A DNA stretch of 52,642 bases from an uncultured Eubacteriales bacterium (GCA_902788445.1 CADAKE010000002.1:6471-59112), one strand, 5' to 3'. Shown: positions 42,615 to 51,823, numbered from the stretch's first letter. Made by a program: numbers and translations. The notes: a model not told the origin generated them from the sequence alone.

Positions 42615-42701
42615 TTATTCAGCGATCTTGGTGGTGTTGACGGCGTCGGCGCTTTCGACTGTTCCGAATTGTCCCAGGGTCGGCGTTTCCTTTCCGACAA
42701 G
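42615..42701 (-). pseudogene. 3' end of a lost gene
   Basis: The last codons read TLGQFGTVESADAVNTTKIA-E before TAA 42615, with coding-like composition and a proper terminator 30 bp on. Upstream of about 42701 the frame loses coding character and no start or ribosome site fits. It seems to be the tail of a gene whose front was deleted. The family is not recognised. Confidence 0.35.
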
Positions 42702-42883
42702 AGGGCATATGCCGCTCCTCGGGTTACTGATCAAAGCATAGCATGGAGAAAGCCTCCGGAATCCAAAAACGCACAGGGAATAGCATCTTTCCTTCAATGG
42801 AGGAATAGACGGCTTGCGCTTTTTTATGAGATTCGATCTCTTCCCGATGCTCATTGCAGAATTTCGGTGACCGGCCGGAGTTC

Positions 42884-44626
42884 TTATAGACTCCATTCCG
42901 CGCTGGACGCCTGGAGCTGCGTCATTCTGCGGAAAATACCGTTCTGCCTGGTGATCAATTCCGCAGGGCTGCCTTCCTCCGCCACTTTCCCGTCAGCGAG
43001 GACGATCACCTTATCCGCCGCCTCCACGGTCCGCATCCGATGGGCGATCACCAGCACGGTTTTGCCTTCCAGCAGCCGGGACAGCGCGCCCTGTACTTTC
43101 GTTTCGTTCTCCACGTCCAGGGAAGCGGTGGCTTCGTCCAGCAGCACGATGGGGGTGTTTTTGAGCAGTGCCCGGGCAATGGAGATACGCTGCCGCTCGC
43201 CGCCGGACAGCTTTGCGCCGTTCTCACCAATGGGCGTATCATAGCCTTTGGGCAGTTTGGTGACGAATTCATCGCAGTTTGCAGCTTTGGCCGCTGCCCG
43301 CACTTCCTCGTCCGTCGCGCCGCGCCACCCCAGGCGGATGTTCTCCATCACCGTATCGTCGAACAGTACCACATCCTGAAACACCATGGAATAATCGCTG
43401 AGCAGCACCTCCGGGTCAACGGAGGCAATGTCCACGCCGCCCACAGTAATCTTGCCGCTGTCGATATCCCAAAGCCTTGCCGCCAGCCGGGCGCAAGTGC
43501 TTTTGCCGGAACCGGAGGGGCCCACCAACGCGGTCACTTCGCCCTCCTTTGCGGTGAAGCTGACGCCGCGCAGCACCTGCTTGTCGTCATAAGAGAAACC
43601 GACGTTCTGGAATGAAATATCATGTCCTTTGGGCGCGAAGCTGTCCGCGCCCGCGGCAATGGGCGTATCCTGAATCTCCATGAGGCGGCTGGCGGAGACC
43701 TGGGAGACGAACATTTCCGCGATCAGCGCCAACGCCTGGTCGAAGGGAGCATACACCCGGGTGATGGCCAGCAGGAACATGAACAGGAGCATAAAATCAA
43801 TCTGCCCGGACAGAATCAGCCCGGTGCCCGTCAGGATGGTGGTGGCGACGCCCAGGCGCATGATCACGCTGGCGGCGTTGACAAAGATGCCCGTGGAGAG
43901 CTCGCCCTTGATCATGACCTTTTCGTGATGATCAATCTTTCCGTTCAGATCGTCCAGGAATCGACTTTCCTGATTGGTGGCGCGAATTTCCCGAATGTTC
44001 TCCAGCGTTTCCTGGATGCCGTCGGACACCTGTATCCCGGCGGCTTTGGTGCGCTCGGAGTTCCGCTTCGCCAGCTTCCGGCTGCCAAAAAGCAATCCGA
44101 AAGCCACCGGCACGCCCCAGAGGCAGGCCAGCGCCATGCGCCAGTCGTAGATCAGCATCATCACCGCAATGATGGCCGTGGAAATATAGGAGCCATACAG
44201 ATACCCCAGGCAGTGTGACCAGACATGCTCCAGGCGATTCACGTCCCCCATAATGGTCTCCGTCAGATCGGCCAGATCCCGCTTGCCAAAGTAGCCAAGC
44301 GGCAGCTTGCGGAGCCTTTCCGCAATGGTAATACGCACGGCTTTCACTTCGCCGTAGACCAGGCCGTAGGTGGCTCGGTACTGCTGAAGATGGGTCAGCA
44401 TGGAAAGCGCCACAAAGATCAGCGCCAACCCCAGGAACAGCAGGACGCCGGGCAGGGGCTTGCCGTTTGTCAACGTATCCATGAAGCGGTTCATCATCAA
44501 ATACAGGATGCCCATGCCGCCCATGACCACCAGATTGACGATAACCGTCCAAACGGTGGCCTGCTTTGTGTTTTTGACGCCCTGATCGCTCAGGGCATAT
44601 TTCCGCTGAAAATCCTTACCGAACAC
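42884..44626 (-). CDS. ABC half-transporter (membrane plus ATPase), second of pair B
   Basis: The 580-residue protein has six N-terminal membrane helices and a C-terminal ATPase. Walker A is GPSGSGKST, signature LSGGERQRI, Walker B IVLLDEATASLD, switch AHRMRTVEAAD. It starts with GTG behind GGAGGTGAAG, one base after the stop of its partner, so the two form a heterodimer operon. The layout matches exporter-fold half-transporters such as YbtPQ/IrtAB that import iron-siderophores, as well as peptide or drug exporters. The TTAG-N6-CTAA operators shared with the FTR1 operon favour an iron-related role; that is inference. Confidence 0.88.
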   Translation of the reverse strand: MFGKDFQRKYALSDQGVKNTKQATVWTVIVNLVVMGGMGILYLMMNRFMDTLTNGKPLPGVLLFLGLALIFVALSMLTHLQQYRATYGLVYGEVKAVRITIAERLRKLPLGYFGKRDLADLTETIMGDVNRLEHVWSHCLGYLYGSYISTAIIAVMMLIYDWRMALACLWGVPVAFGLLFGSRKLAKRNSERTKAAGIQVSDGIQETLENIREIRATNQESRFLDDLNGKIDHHEKVMIKGELSTGIFVNAASVIMRLGVATTILTGTGLILSGQIDFMLLFMFLLAITRVYAPFDQALALIAEMFVSQVSASRLMEIQDTPIAAGADSFAPKGHDISFQNVGFSYDDKQVLRGVSFTAKEGEVTALVGPSGSGKSTCARLAARLWDIDSGKITVGGVDIASVDPEVLLSDYSMVFQDVVLFDDTVMENIRLGWRGATDEEVRAAAKAANCDEFVTKLPKGYDTPIGENGAKLSGGERQRISIARALLKNTPIVLLDEATASLDVENETKVQGALSRLLEGKTVLVIAHRMRTVEAADKVIVLADGKVAEEGSPAELITRQNGIFRRMTQLQASSAEWSL

Positions 44627-44627
44627 C

Positions 44628-46439
44628 TTACTTCACCTCCCCGGAGGACGCGATGCGCCATTGAACGGCCTGCTGGTAATCCGCCCACATGCGGGCATAC
44701 AGCCCATTCTTTTTCAACAATTCGCTGTGGGTACCTGCTTCCCGCACCTGCCCGGCGTCCAGCACGATGATTTTGTCCGCGCCTACGATGGTGGACAGGC
44801 GATGGGCGATCATAATGACCGTTCGGTCTTTGGTCAGCGTGGCAAAGGCTTTCTGGATCAGGGCCTCGTTCTCCGGATCGGCAAAGGCGGTGGCTTCGTC
44901 CAGCACCACGATAGGCGCATTCTTCAATATGGCCCGGGCCAGAGCGACGCGCTGCTGCTCGCCGCCGGAAAGATAGGTGCCCTCCGTGCCGATCAGGGTA
45001 TCCATCCCCTGGGGCAGTTTGGCGATAATGTCGTCGCATTGAGCGGCGGAAAGGGCTCTCGCCACTTCCTCCCGGCTGGCGCTCGGCCTGGCGGCGCGGA
45101 CATTTTCCAGGATGGACGCCTTGAACAGGCGGTTATTCTGGAACACAAAGGCCACCTGATCCATCAGCTGATGGGGATCGGTGTTCCGCACGTCCACACC
45201 GCCTACCTTCACCGTCCCGGAGGTAACGTCCCAGAAGCGGGGAATCAGGCTGGCAGCAGTGGTCTTGCCCCCGCCGGAGGGCCCCACCAGTGCCACGGTC
45301 TGGCCCGGCTCCACCCGGAAGGATACATGATCGAGCGCGGGCAATTCCGCCCCGTCGTAGGTGAAGCTCACGTCCTGGAATTCCACGCTGTTGTCCCGGG
45401 GCGCTTCGGGATGATCTGTGATTTTCAGTGTCGGCGCGCTCATGACCTCGTTGATCCGCCCAAGCGCGGTGCTGGCCAGCATCATGCCGCTGGCGGCAAA
45501 CATGATCTTCGCCAGGGCGGTGGAGATAATGGCGGAGAATACAGCGTAGAAGGCAAAATTAGTCACGAACCCGGCAAAGCTGCCCGCAGTCAGCGCGGCG
45601 GGAGCCAGCAGCAACGCCACCGGCACCAGGAAAATAAACGCGCCTTCCGTAAAGGTCAAATTCACGGACTGGGGCACGCGGCACACGCCGTCCGTGTATT
45701 GCTCGGCCTTCTTGCTGTAATCCTCGATGGCGTCCTTGAACGCCTTGAAGGAGTACACCGTCTGCTGGAATACCTTCACCACCGGGATGCCCCGGACGTA
45801 TTCGGTGCCCGCCTTGCTCATCACGTCCTGGGCGGCCTGATATTCCGCCATCAGCTTGGCGTTCTTTCCGCCCATCATGGTGAACATGGAACCAATGGAG
45901 ACCACCGCCGCCAGCAGGCACGCGGCGCCCATGCGCCAGTCGAACACAAACATCAGCACCAGCATGGCAATGAACATGGCAATGGTGCCGACAATGTCCG
46001 CCAGGTTGTGGGCCAGCAGCGTTTCTGTTTCAGCCGCCGCTCCGTCCAGACGGTTGCGCAAAAGGCCCGAGGCGTTGGAATCAAAGAACCCCAGCGGCGC
46101 TTTCATCAAATGCGCCATGCCCTGCTTGCGGATGTTGGACGCCGTGCGGAAGGCCGCCAGATGGGTGCACATCAGCGCGGCGAAATAGACGACGATCCCG
46201 GCAACGGCAAAGCCGAAGGCCATCCAGCCGTATCCTGCAATGCCTGCCGCCTCCGTCCAGTTCGGGGCGACGGCAATCAAATCCCGGACGACCAGCCAGA
46301 TGCAGATATACGGCACCATGCCCAGAACCATCGCCACAGCGGACAGGAAAAGCCCCAGAAAGGTCAGTTTCCTGTGACTGCCCGCGTAGTTCAGCAGCAC
46401 CGACAAGTCGCTTTGTTTCTTCTCTTTTTGTGCAGCCAT
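44628..46439 (-). CDS. ABC half-transporter (membrane plus ATPase), first of pair B
   Basis: The 603-residue protein has six membrane helices then an ATPase: Walker A GPSGGGKTT, signature LSGGEQQRV, Walker B IVVLDEATAFAD, switch AHRLSTIVGAD. The start MAAQKEKKQSD at 46439 follows CGGAGAGAG; an in-frame start 18 nt upstream lacks a ribosome site. It is transcribed from the near-consensus promoter at 46622-46650. That promoter has a palindromic operator just downstream of its -10, so this pair is probably repressed by a metal- or substrate-sensing regulator. Confidence 0.88.
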   Translation of the reverse strand: MAAQKEKKQSDLSVLLNYAGSHRKLTFLGLFLSAVAMVLGMVPYICIWLVVRDLIAVAPNWTEAAGIAGYGWMAFGFAVAGIVVYFAALMCTHLAAFRTASNIRKQGMAHLMKAPLGFFDSNASGLLRNRLDGAAAETETLLAHNLADIVGTIAMFIAMLVLMFVFDWRMGAACLLAAVVSIGSMFTMMGGKNAKLMAEYQAAQDVMSKAGTEYVRGIPVVKVFQQTVYSFKAFKDAIEDYSKKAEQYTDGVCRVPQSVNLTFTEGAFIFLVPVALLLAPAALTAGSFAGFVTNFAFYAVFSAIISTALAKIMFAASGMMLASTALGRINEVMSAPTLKITDHPEAPRDNSVEFQDVSFTYDGAELPALDHVSFRVEPGQTVALVGPSGGGKTTAASLIPRFWDVTSGTVKVGGVDVRNTDPHQLMDQVAFVFQNNRLFKASILENVRAARPSASREEVARALSAAQCDDIIAKLPQGMDTLIGTEGTYLSGGEQQRVALARAILKNAPIVVLDEATAFADPENEALIQKAFATLTKDRTVIMIAHRLSTIVGADKIIVLDAGQVREAGTHSELLKKNGLYARMWADYQQAVQWRIASSGEVK

Positions 46440-46545
46440 GGTCTCTCTCCGTTTCACATTGATCTCTGTATGAAAGCTGCCAGCATGTGTATCTCTATGG
46501 CAGGGTTCACCAAACAGGATTGATTTTCAACTTAGCTCAAGGATG

Positions 46546-46559
46546 TTAGCCTTGGCTAA
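46546..46559. promoter_or_regulatory. TTAG-N6-CTAA operator, distal site of the ABC pair B promoter
   Basis: TTAGCCTTGGCTAA (extended GTTAGCC-TT-GGCTAAC) lies 55 bp downstream of the next site, within the leader of the ABC transcript. CTAACTATAAAT at 46556-46567 is an exact 12-bp inverted copy of ATTTATAGTTAG at 46593-46604, linking the two sites. Confidence 0.65.
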
Positions 46560-46600
46560 CTATAAATTTAGAAGATAGCCGTCTTGAAACTTATTTATAG

Positions 46601-46614
46601 TTAGAGACGGCTAA
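46601..46614. promoter_or_regulatory. TTAG-N6-CTAA operator at the start of the ABC pair B transcript
   Basis: TTAGAGACGGCTAA begins eight bases downstream of the -10 box (46622-46627 on the minus strand). It thus covers the transcription start, the classic position for repression. Confidence 0.7.
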
Positions 46615-46621
46615 CAATGAT

Positions 46622-46650
46622 ATTATAGCAGAGTCACGATGCCGCGTCAA
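46622..46650 (-). promoter_or_regulatory. Near-consensus promoter of ABC pair B
   Basis: TTGACG (46645-46650), a 17-bp spacer and perfect TATAAT (46622-46627) on the minus strand. Confidence 0.88.
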
Positions 46651-46679
46651 CCTGATTTTTCAATATCAATCGGATATTA

Positions 46680-47066
46680 TTATCCTTTTTTCGCAACGGT
46701 TTTTACCCAAAAGCAGAAATACAGGATATGAGCAATCCAGACGACCGCCAGAATGACGCAGGGAATCCAAAGCCCCTTTCTTGCCATCATGAAGAATCCA
46801 AAGCCCATCAGAAGGGTCACCGTGGCAATGATCGAGAGCTTGGTTTGAAGCAGCATGCCTTCTTTTTTCACGAAAGATTCCAGGTGTTTTTTATACAGTT
46901 TTGTGCCCTTGAACCAGGTGTTCAGCCGTTCAGAACTGTTGGCAAAGAAGAACAGGGTCAGCAGATAAAAAGGCGTTGTGAGAAGGATGGGCAGGAATAC
47001 GCCCACCGTACCCAGCCCCAGGCAAACCATGCCCAGCGCGGCAAACACGATTCGTTTCGCTTTCAT
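46680..47066 (-). CDS. DUF454 (YbaN family) small membrane protein
   Basis: The 128-residue inner-membrane protein has the family opening VFAALGMVCLGLGTVGVFLPILLTTPFYLLTLFFFANSSERLNTWF, then KLYKKHLESFVKKEGM and two C-terminal membrane segments. YbaN proteins are uncharacterised but often lie beside heme, iron or ABC transport genes. MKAKR at 47066 was chosen because GAGG lies upstream, although far; a GTG at 47105 has no ribosome site. It follows ABC pair A by about 40 bp on the same strand and probably ends that operon. Confidence 0.85.
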   Translation of the reverse strand: MKAKRIVFAALGMVCLGLGTVGVFLPILLTTPFYLLTLFFFANSSERLNTWFKGTKLYKKHLESFVKKEGMLLQTKLSIIATVTLLMGFGFFMMARKGLWIPCVILAVVWIAHILYFCFWVKTVAKKG

Positions 47067-47108
47067 GGCTTTTAAGCCTCGCTTTCTTTCGTTTCGCTCA
47101 AACACGCT

Positions 47109-48773
47109 TTATGAGGCGGTCACCCGTCCGCCCTCCATGGTGACGACATCGTCCGCAATACGCGCCGTACTCCTGCGATGGGATACCAGCGCCACCGTTT
47201 TCCCGGCGGAAGCCTCTTTCAGCGACCGCAGGATGATGGCTTCATTCAGGCTGTCCAGATTGCTGGTAGGCTCGTCCAGCAGCATGAAAGGCGCGTCGTG
47301 CAAAAATGCCCGGGCCAAGCCGATGCGCTGCCGCTCTCCTCCGGAGAGGGTTTCCCCCAGCTCGCCCACCTGGGTGTCGTACCCCTGGGGCAGGGTCATG
47401 ATGAAATCATGCAGCGCCGCTTTCCGGCAGGCTTCCTGCACTTCTTCGTCGGAGGCGTTCAGTTTGGCGATGCGGATGTTGTTGGCGATGGTGTCCTTGA
47501 ACAGCTGCGTTTCCTGGGTCATGTAGCTTTCCATGTTACGCAGGTTTTCGGTATTGATTTCGTCCACGCTTCTCCCGGACACGGTCACCTTTCCCTCCTT
47601 CGTCTGCCAGAAGCGCATAAGCAGCTTGAGCAGCGTGGATTTTCCGCAGCCGCTTTTGCCTACGATGCCCACGATGCGGTTCTGAGGGAAGGAAACGGAA
47701 AGATCACGGAGCACCGTTTCCCCGCCGTAGGAGAAGGTGACGCGCTCGGCGGCAGCGCCGGAGAAGGCGACCGGTTGTTTTCCTGTCACGTCCTCCGTTT
47801 CCGGTTTTTCATCAATCACAGCCAATACTCGCGCGCCGGAGGCGACAGTGGCCTGCAAGGTGGTGCCCAGATTCGCCAGGGCGGTCACCGGGCCAAAGGA
47901 GGACATGAGCGCGATCAAGGGAATCAGGAACCCGTCAAATCCGATGACGCCCTGGCTGTACAGCGCCGCGCACAGCGCCAGCATAGCAAGATCGAAAAAC
48001 AGGATAAAGCTGTTCGCCAGGGCCATGTTGATGCCGGTCAGCTTGTTCAGCTGGCCCTGTTTTTCTGAAAGCGCCTTGGTTTTATTGGTGAGCTGATGGA
48101 GCCGCGTTTCGCCGCCGCCATACTGAATGGTTTCGTCCAGCCCGCGAATGCTTTCCAGCATATAAGCGGCCAGTTCGCCGGATTGGCCCCGCAGGTCGTC
48201 ACCCAGGGTGCCGCTGCGTTTGGAAATGATGAGGGGCAGCGCCACGCCCACACTGACGAAAGCCGCCAGCGCAAGCAGGCCCAGGCTCCAATGGAAACTG
48301 CCGATAAAGACCACCATGATGATCTCCACCAGGAAAGCAATGCAGATGGGCGAAATGGTGTGGGCGTAGAATACTTCCAGCAGTTCCACGTCCGACGTGA
48401 TCAGGGAAATCAAATCGCCTTTGTCCCGCCCTTCCAGCTTGGCCGGGCACAGGCGGCGCAGGGCTTGAAACACTTTATCCCGGATGATAGCCAATAAGGT
48501 AAAAGCGATATAATGGTTGGTGCGCTGCTCCGTAAACCGCAGCACAGCGCGCACCAGGGCCAGTACGATCAGCAGCACCCACAGGACAGAGACGGCCATC
48601 GGAATGCTGAGGCCCAAGCCGTGCAGCACGGCATAGCCGCCCAGGATGGGGATGAACTGAGCGCAGAGGAACCCCAGCGTGCCCATGAAAATTGCCAGCA
48701 GCATCCAGCCGGTCAGGGGCTTGACCAGCCGCACCATCCGAAGCAGTACCCTCGCTTTGCTCTGCTTTTTCAT
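47109..48773 (-). CDS. ABC half-transporter, CydC-like, second of pair A
   Basis: The 554-residue protein has six membrane helices and an ATPase with Walker A GKSGCGKST, signature LSGGERQRI, Walker B FMLLDEPTSNLD and switch SHRRSTARIAD. The membrane part (RFTEQRTNHYIAFTLLAIIRDKVFQALRRL, then DKGDLISLITSDVELLEVFYAHTISP) resembles CydC, a cysteine/glutathione exporter subunit, but no cyd oxidase genes are present. ATG 48773 is one base after the stop of its partner and follows AAAGGAGG. The substrate is unknown. Confidence 0.88.
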   Translation of the reverse strand: MKKQSKARVLLRMVRLVKPLTGWMLLAIFMGTLGFLCAQFIPILGGYAVLHGLGLSIPMAVSVLWVLLIVLALVRAVLRFTEQRTNHYIAFTLLAIIRDKVFQALRRLCPAKLEGRDKGDLISLITSDVELLEVFYAHTISPICIAFLVEIIMVVFIGSFHWSLGLLALAAFVSVGVALPLIISKRSGTLGDDLRGQSGELAAYMLESIRGLDETIQYGGGETRLHQLTNKTKALSEKQGQLNKLTGINMALANSFILFFDLAMLALCAALYSQGVIGFDGFLIPLIALMSSFGPVTALANLGTTLQATVASGARVLAVIDEKPETEDVTGKQPVAFSGAAAERVTFSYGGETVLRDLSVSFPQNRIVGIVGKSGCGKSTLLKLLMRFWQTKEGKVTVSGRSVDEINTENLRNMESYMTQETQLFKDTIANNIRIAKLNASDEEVQEACRKAALHDFIMTLPQGYDTQVGELGETLSGGERQRIGLARAFLHDAPFMLLDEPTSNLDSLNEAIILRSLKEASAGKTVALVSHRRSTARIADDVVTMEGGRVTAS

Positions 48774-48774
48774 T

Positions 48775-50505
48775 TCAGACCGCCTCCTTTCCGTAGTTTT
48801 CCAGGGCTTTTTGCGTGTTCCACAGCTTGGCGTAAACGCCGTTCCGATTGAGCAGTTCCGCGTGGGCGCCGGATTCCACGACGCGGCCCTCCTCCATGCA
48901 GTAAACCCGGTCGGCGTCCACCACGTTTGCCAGGCGGTGGGAAATCATGATCACGGTTTTGGTTTTCGCCAGGCGCTTGATTTGGGCCAGGATTGCTTCC
49001 TCGCTCTCGATATCAATGTTGCTGGTGGCTTCGTCAAAGATATACACCGGGGTGTCGTGCAGGATGGCCCGGGCCAGGGCCAGCCGCTGCTTTTGCCCGC
49101 CGGACAGATTGCCCGCGTTTTCCAGCAGCAGGGTATTCAAGCCTTGCTCATTACGCAGGAACGCGGAAAGCTGACAATCGTCCAGCACCTGCCACAGGCG
49201 TTCATCGGATGCGCCCGGGCTTGCCAGAAGCAGATTCTCCCGCACAGTGCCCTTGAAAAATACGCTGCCAAAGCCGATATAGGTGACGGTTTTCATCAGG
49301 CTTTCTTCGGACACGTCCACCACGTTCTTACCGCCTATGGTGATTTTTCCGCTGCCGATGGTGTGCCGTCCCATGATCAGGGAAGCGATGGTGGATTTTC
49401 CGCTGCCGGACTCCCCCACGATGCCGATCAGGCTGCCTTCGGGGATTTTCATACTGACGTTATGCAGAATTTCCCGTTCTTTATCGTAACCGAAGTTCAC
49501 GTCATGCAAAGCGATGTCGCAGCCCGTGACGGTTTCTGCCCGCCCGGCGGGCTCATCCTCATTCAGGAAACGGAAAATCTTATCGCTGGCCGCCATGCCG
49601 TTCATAGCCACATGGAAATAGCTGCCCAGCCGCCGCATGGGCAGGAAGAAATCCGCGCTGAGCAGGATCATAAAGATGCAGTTCGCTAAGCCAAGCTGCC
49701 CCGCCACAAAGGCTTTCGTCGCCAGCAGGATGCCCAGCGCGGCCCCGCCGTAGGCCACGAAATCCATGATGGTGACGGAATTGAGCTGCATGGTCAGCAC
49801 CGCCATGGTGACCTTGCGGAAGTGCTCGGATTCCTCGTTCATCTGCTCGTTTTTGAAGCTGTCCGCCTGATACGTTTTCAGGGTGGTCATGCCGTGCAAA
49901 TTTTCCAGGAAGGTGCTGCCCAGCTGGGTGTACTGCCCCCAATACTTGGCAAGCAGTTTCTTGGCGATCTTCTGCACCATCATGATCGCCCCTGGGATCA
50001 GCGGCACGCAGATGAGCAGCACCGTGGCTACCTTCCATGAGCCGCCGAAGCCGAACAGGAAGAACAGCGCGATAGGCGCGATAAAGGCATAGAAAAATTG
50101 CGGCATGTATTGGCCGAAATAGCTTTCCAGCTGATCCACGCCCTCCACCGATTCCTGCACCAGCTCCGCCGTGGTGACGTGTTCCCGGTAGGAGGGGCCC
50201 ATGCGCAGGAGCTTGCCGTAAATCTTTTCCCGCATCACCTGCTTCACCGTGCGGGAAGCCAGGTAACTCATGCGCGTTGCGCCCCGGGTGGTAAAGAAAC
50301 GCAATACGATTGTACATACGATAATCAGGAGGGGCACGGTCAAATCCATAAGGTCCCAGGCTTCTTCATACAGCTTTTGCACGGCCTGGGCGATGGTCAC
50401 GATCATCACCGTGTTCAGGCACAGCTCCAGGAACTGTAAAATGATGTTTCCGATGATGTACCGCCTGCTCTCCGGGCACATCCGCATTAACCGCTTGTCA
50501 AACAT
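48775..50505 (-). CDS. ABC half-transporter, CydD-like, first of pair A
   Basis: The 576-residue protein has six membrane helices and an ATPase with Walker A GESGSGKST, signature LSGGQKQRL, Walker B VYIFDEATSNID and switch SHRLANVVDAD. The membrane half (SYREHVTTAELVQESVEGVDQLESYFGQYMPQFFY) is CydD-like. It is the first gene of a unit with the CydC-like partner and the DUF454 gene, and follows the ATC hydrolase gene on the same strand by 45 bp, so all may be co-transcribed. Confidence 0.88.
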   Translation of the reverse strand: MFDKRLMRMCPESRRYIIGNIILQFLELCLNTVMIVTIAQAVQKLYEEAWDLMDLTVPLLIIVCTIVLRFFTTRGATRMSYLASRTVKQVMREKIYGKLLRMGPSYREHVTTAELVQESVEGVDQLESYFGQYMPQFFYAFIAPIALFFLFGFGGSWKVATVLLICVPLIPGAIMMVQKIAKKLLAKYWGQYTQLGSTFLENLHGMTTLKTYQADSFKNEQMNEESEHFRKVTMAVLTMQLNSVTIMDFVAYGGAALGILLATKAFVAGQLGLANCIFMILLSADFFLPMRRLGSYFHVAMNGMAASDKIFRFLNEDEPAGRAETVTGCDIALHDVNFGYDKEREILHNVSMKIPEGSLIGIVGESGSGKSTIASLIMGRHTIGSGKITIGGKNVVDVSEESLMKTVTYIGFGSVFFKGTVRENLLLASPGASDERLWQVLDDCQLSAFLRNEQGLNTLLLENAGNLSGGQKQRLALARAILHDTPVYIFDEATSNIDIESEEAILAQIKRLAKTKTVIMISHRLANVVDADRVYCMEEGRVVESGAHAELLNRNGVYAKLWNTQKALENYGKEAV

Positions 50506-50550
50506 GCTGGCAGAATCCTTTCAATCCTGTTCTTGTTGAACTTCTCCGCG

Positions 50551-51267
50551 TTACTTATATCCTTTGCCCTGCGTGAATACCGGCGGCCAGTATGCCATGG
50601 GCTCAGCGTCGATCTTCAATTTGAAGTCGCAGTAGTCGCCGTCCTCAAAGCAAGTATGCTCCCTGAACAACGGAACGCCGAATACGCCGAACATGACGTA
50701 ATCCAGATTGCACAGATACGGCATGTATTCCTCGTAGCCTTGTTTCTTTGCAAAATCAGCCAGCGGGCAAACCAGGTTATGATAGCTGAAATCGTAGCCC
50801 TTTTCCGGCGGGATCATCGTTTTTGTTTCAAAGCTGCCCGGATACCTGGCCGCGTTCGCCGCGTTCTGCGCATCCTTTTTCAGAAACTTTTTATTGAGCG
50901 ATTTTACGTTCGTATAAGACTTATGGGCAATTTTCCGGATCAGCTTGGGCATTCCCTGAAAGGAACGCTCATAAGCCTGCACCATCAGATGGCCGATCTC
51001 CTCCATGCCGACGCCGTACCTTTTCAACACCTCTCCCATGGAAACAAAGCAATAAGCGCCGGTCAGGTTTCGGGTGCCGCTCACATCATCCCCGCCGATG
51101 TAGGGGAAGTTCTCCAGCATATTTTTTTCGTAATGCTCCCAAATTTCCGAAAAGATCAGGGAATACGCTTTTCCGCTATACTTTTCCAATTCACTGGATA
51201 TCGGCTTCAAAAAGCTGTTCATTGCTTTTTTCAGCTTCGGCGCTTTCTTCGCGTAGTATTCGTGCAT
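50551..51267 (-). CDS. L-2-amino-thiazoline-4-carboxylic acid hydrolase family protein
   Basis: The 238-residue cytoplasmic protein ends in the family block FSYHNLVCPLADFAKKQGYEE...YLCNLDYVMFGVFGVPLFREHTCFEDGDYCDFKL. Here Cys residues of VCPLAD, LCNLDY and YCDF are typical. The named enzyme opens a thiazoline ring on the way to L-cysteine, but most relatives are untested. MHEYYAKKAPK at 51267 follows GAGGAGG; a start 27 nt upstream was rejected. It precedes the CydD/CydC-like transporters, and thiol chemistry would suit both. Confidence 0.82.
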   Translation of the reverse strand: MHEYYAKKAPKLKKAMNSFLKPISSELEKYSGKAYSLIFSEIWEHYEKNMLENFPYIGGDDVSGTRNLTGAYCFVSMGEVLKRYGVGMEEIGHLMVQAYERSFQGMPKLIRKIAHKSYTNVKSLNKKFLKKDAQNAANAARYPGSFETKTMIPPEKGYDFSYHNLVCPLADFAKKQGYEEYMPYLCNLDYVMFGVFGVPLFREHTCFEDGDYCDFKLKIDAEPMAYWPPVFTQGKGYK

Positions 51268-51372
51268 GGTTTTCCTCCTCATTTGACACAGCAAAAGCAG
51301 GCAATCCCTTCCTCGTGCGTGACTTCCGCCTTGCTGTACATGATCCCGCAGACTGGCTTCCGTATCATACTT

Positions 51373-51792
51373 TCACGCTTTGTCGCTTTCCTGCTTCCGC
51401 GGATGGTATTCCCGGAAGATCAGCCACGCGAACAGCGCGCACAGGCAGGCCCCCGCCAGCATCCGCCAGCAGATGGAGCCTTGTGCCGCAATCAGTCCCG
51501 CAGCCGCAACCGGAATGCCCAGGAGGCCGCCCAGCGTCAGAGAGCCGAAGCCACGGTACAGTCGGGCTTTTGGCAGCACCCAATCCAGCTTCTGTATCCG
51601 CTCACTCACAAGCTCGATGACGCCGACCAGCATGAAAAATGCGGGAATCAGGGCAAGCAGCGAAAACCAGGTGACGCCTTGGGTCAGCAGCAGGATCAGG
51701 CAGACGATCCAAACGATCCAGCCGACGTTGCCGGGCAGGTCATAGGCGATCCACCGCCGGGCTGACAGCTTTGATTCATACATCATATTCAT
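51373..51792 (-). CDS. Small membrane protein, function unknown
   Basis: The 139-residue protein has four predicted membrane segments (VGWIVWIVCLILLLTQG; FSLLALIPAFFMLVGVIELV; SLTLGGLLGIPVAAAGLIAA; WRMLAGACLCALFAWLIF) and a charged tail EYHPRKQESDKA. The ribosome site is weak. It lies in a run of same-strand small membrane proteins. No family is recognised. Confidence 0.6.
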   Translation of the reverse strand: MNMMYESKLSARRWIAYDLPGNVGWIVWIVCLILLLTQGVTWFSLLALIPAFFMLVGVIELVSERIQKLDWVLPKARLYRGFGSLTLGGLLGIPVAAAGLIAAQGSICWRMLAGACLCALFAWLIFREYHPRKQESDKA

Positions 51793-51823
51793 CGGTTATC
51801 ACGCTCTCTTCCCTATATCTTTT

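Larger units (their letters stand above)
42315..42883. other. Stretch with gene debris between glycosidase and ABC operon
   Basis: No complete gene is seen. A terminator with the tail of a lost gene sits at 42556-42701. The rest shows weak minus-strand coding character near 42300-42420 but no start, ribosome site or recognisable family. Confidence 0.5.

Noticed and set aside
42188..42700. 170-codon minus-strand frame overlapping the glycosidase end
   Set aside because: There is no ribosome site or family; most of it is Arg-rich antisense or debris.
47109..50505. CydDC transporter of cytochrome bd assembly
   Set aside because: The proteins are CydDC-like, but no cydAB genes are present and the ATC hydrolase context differs, so the name was not assigned.
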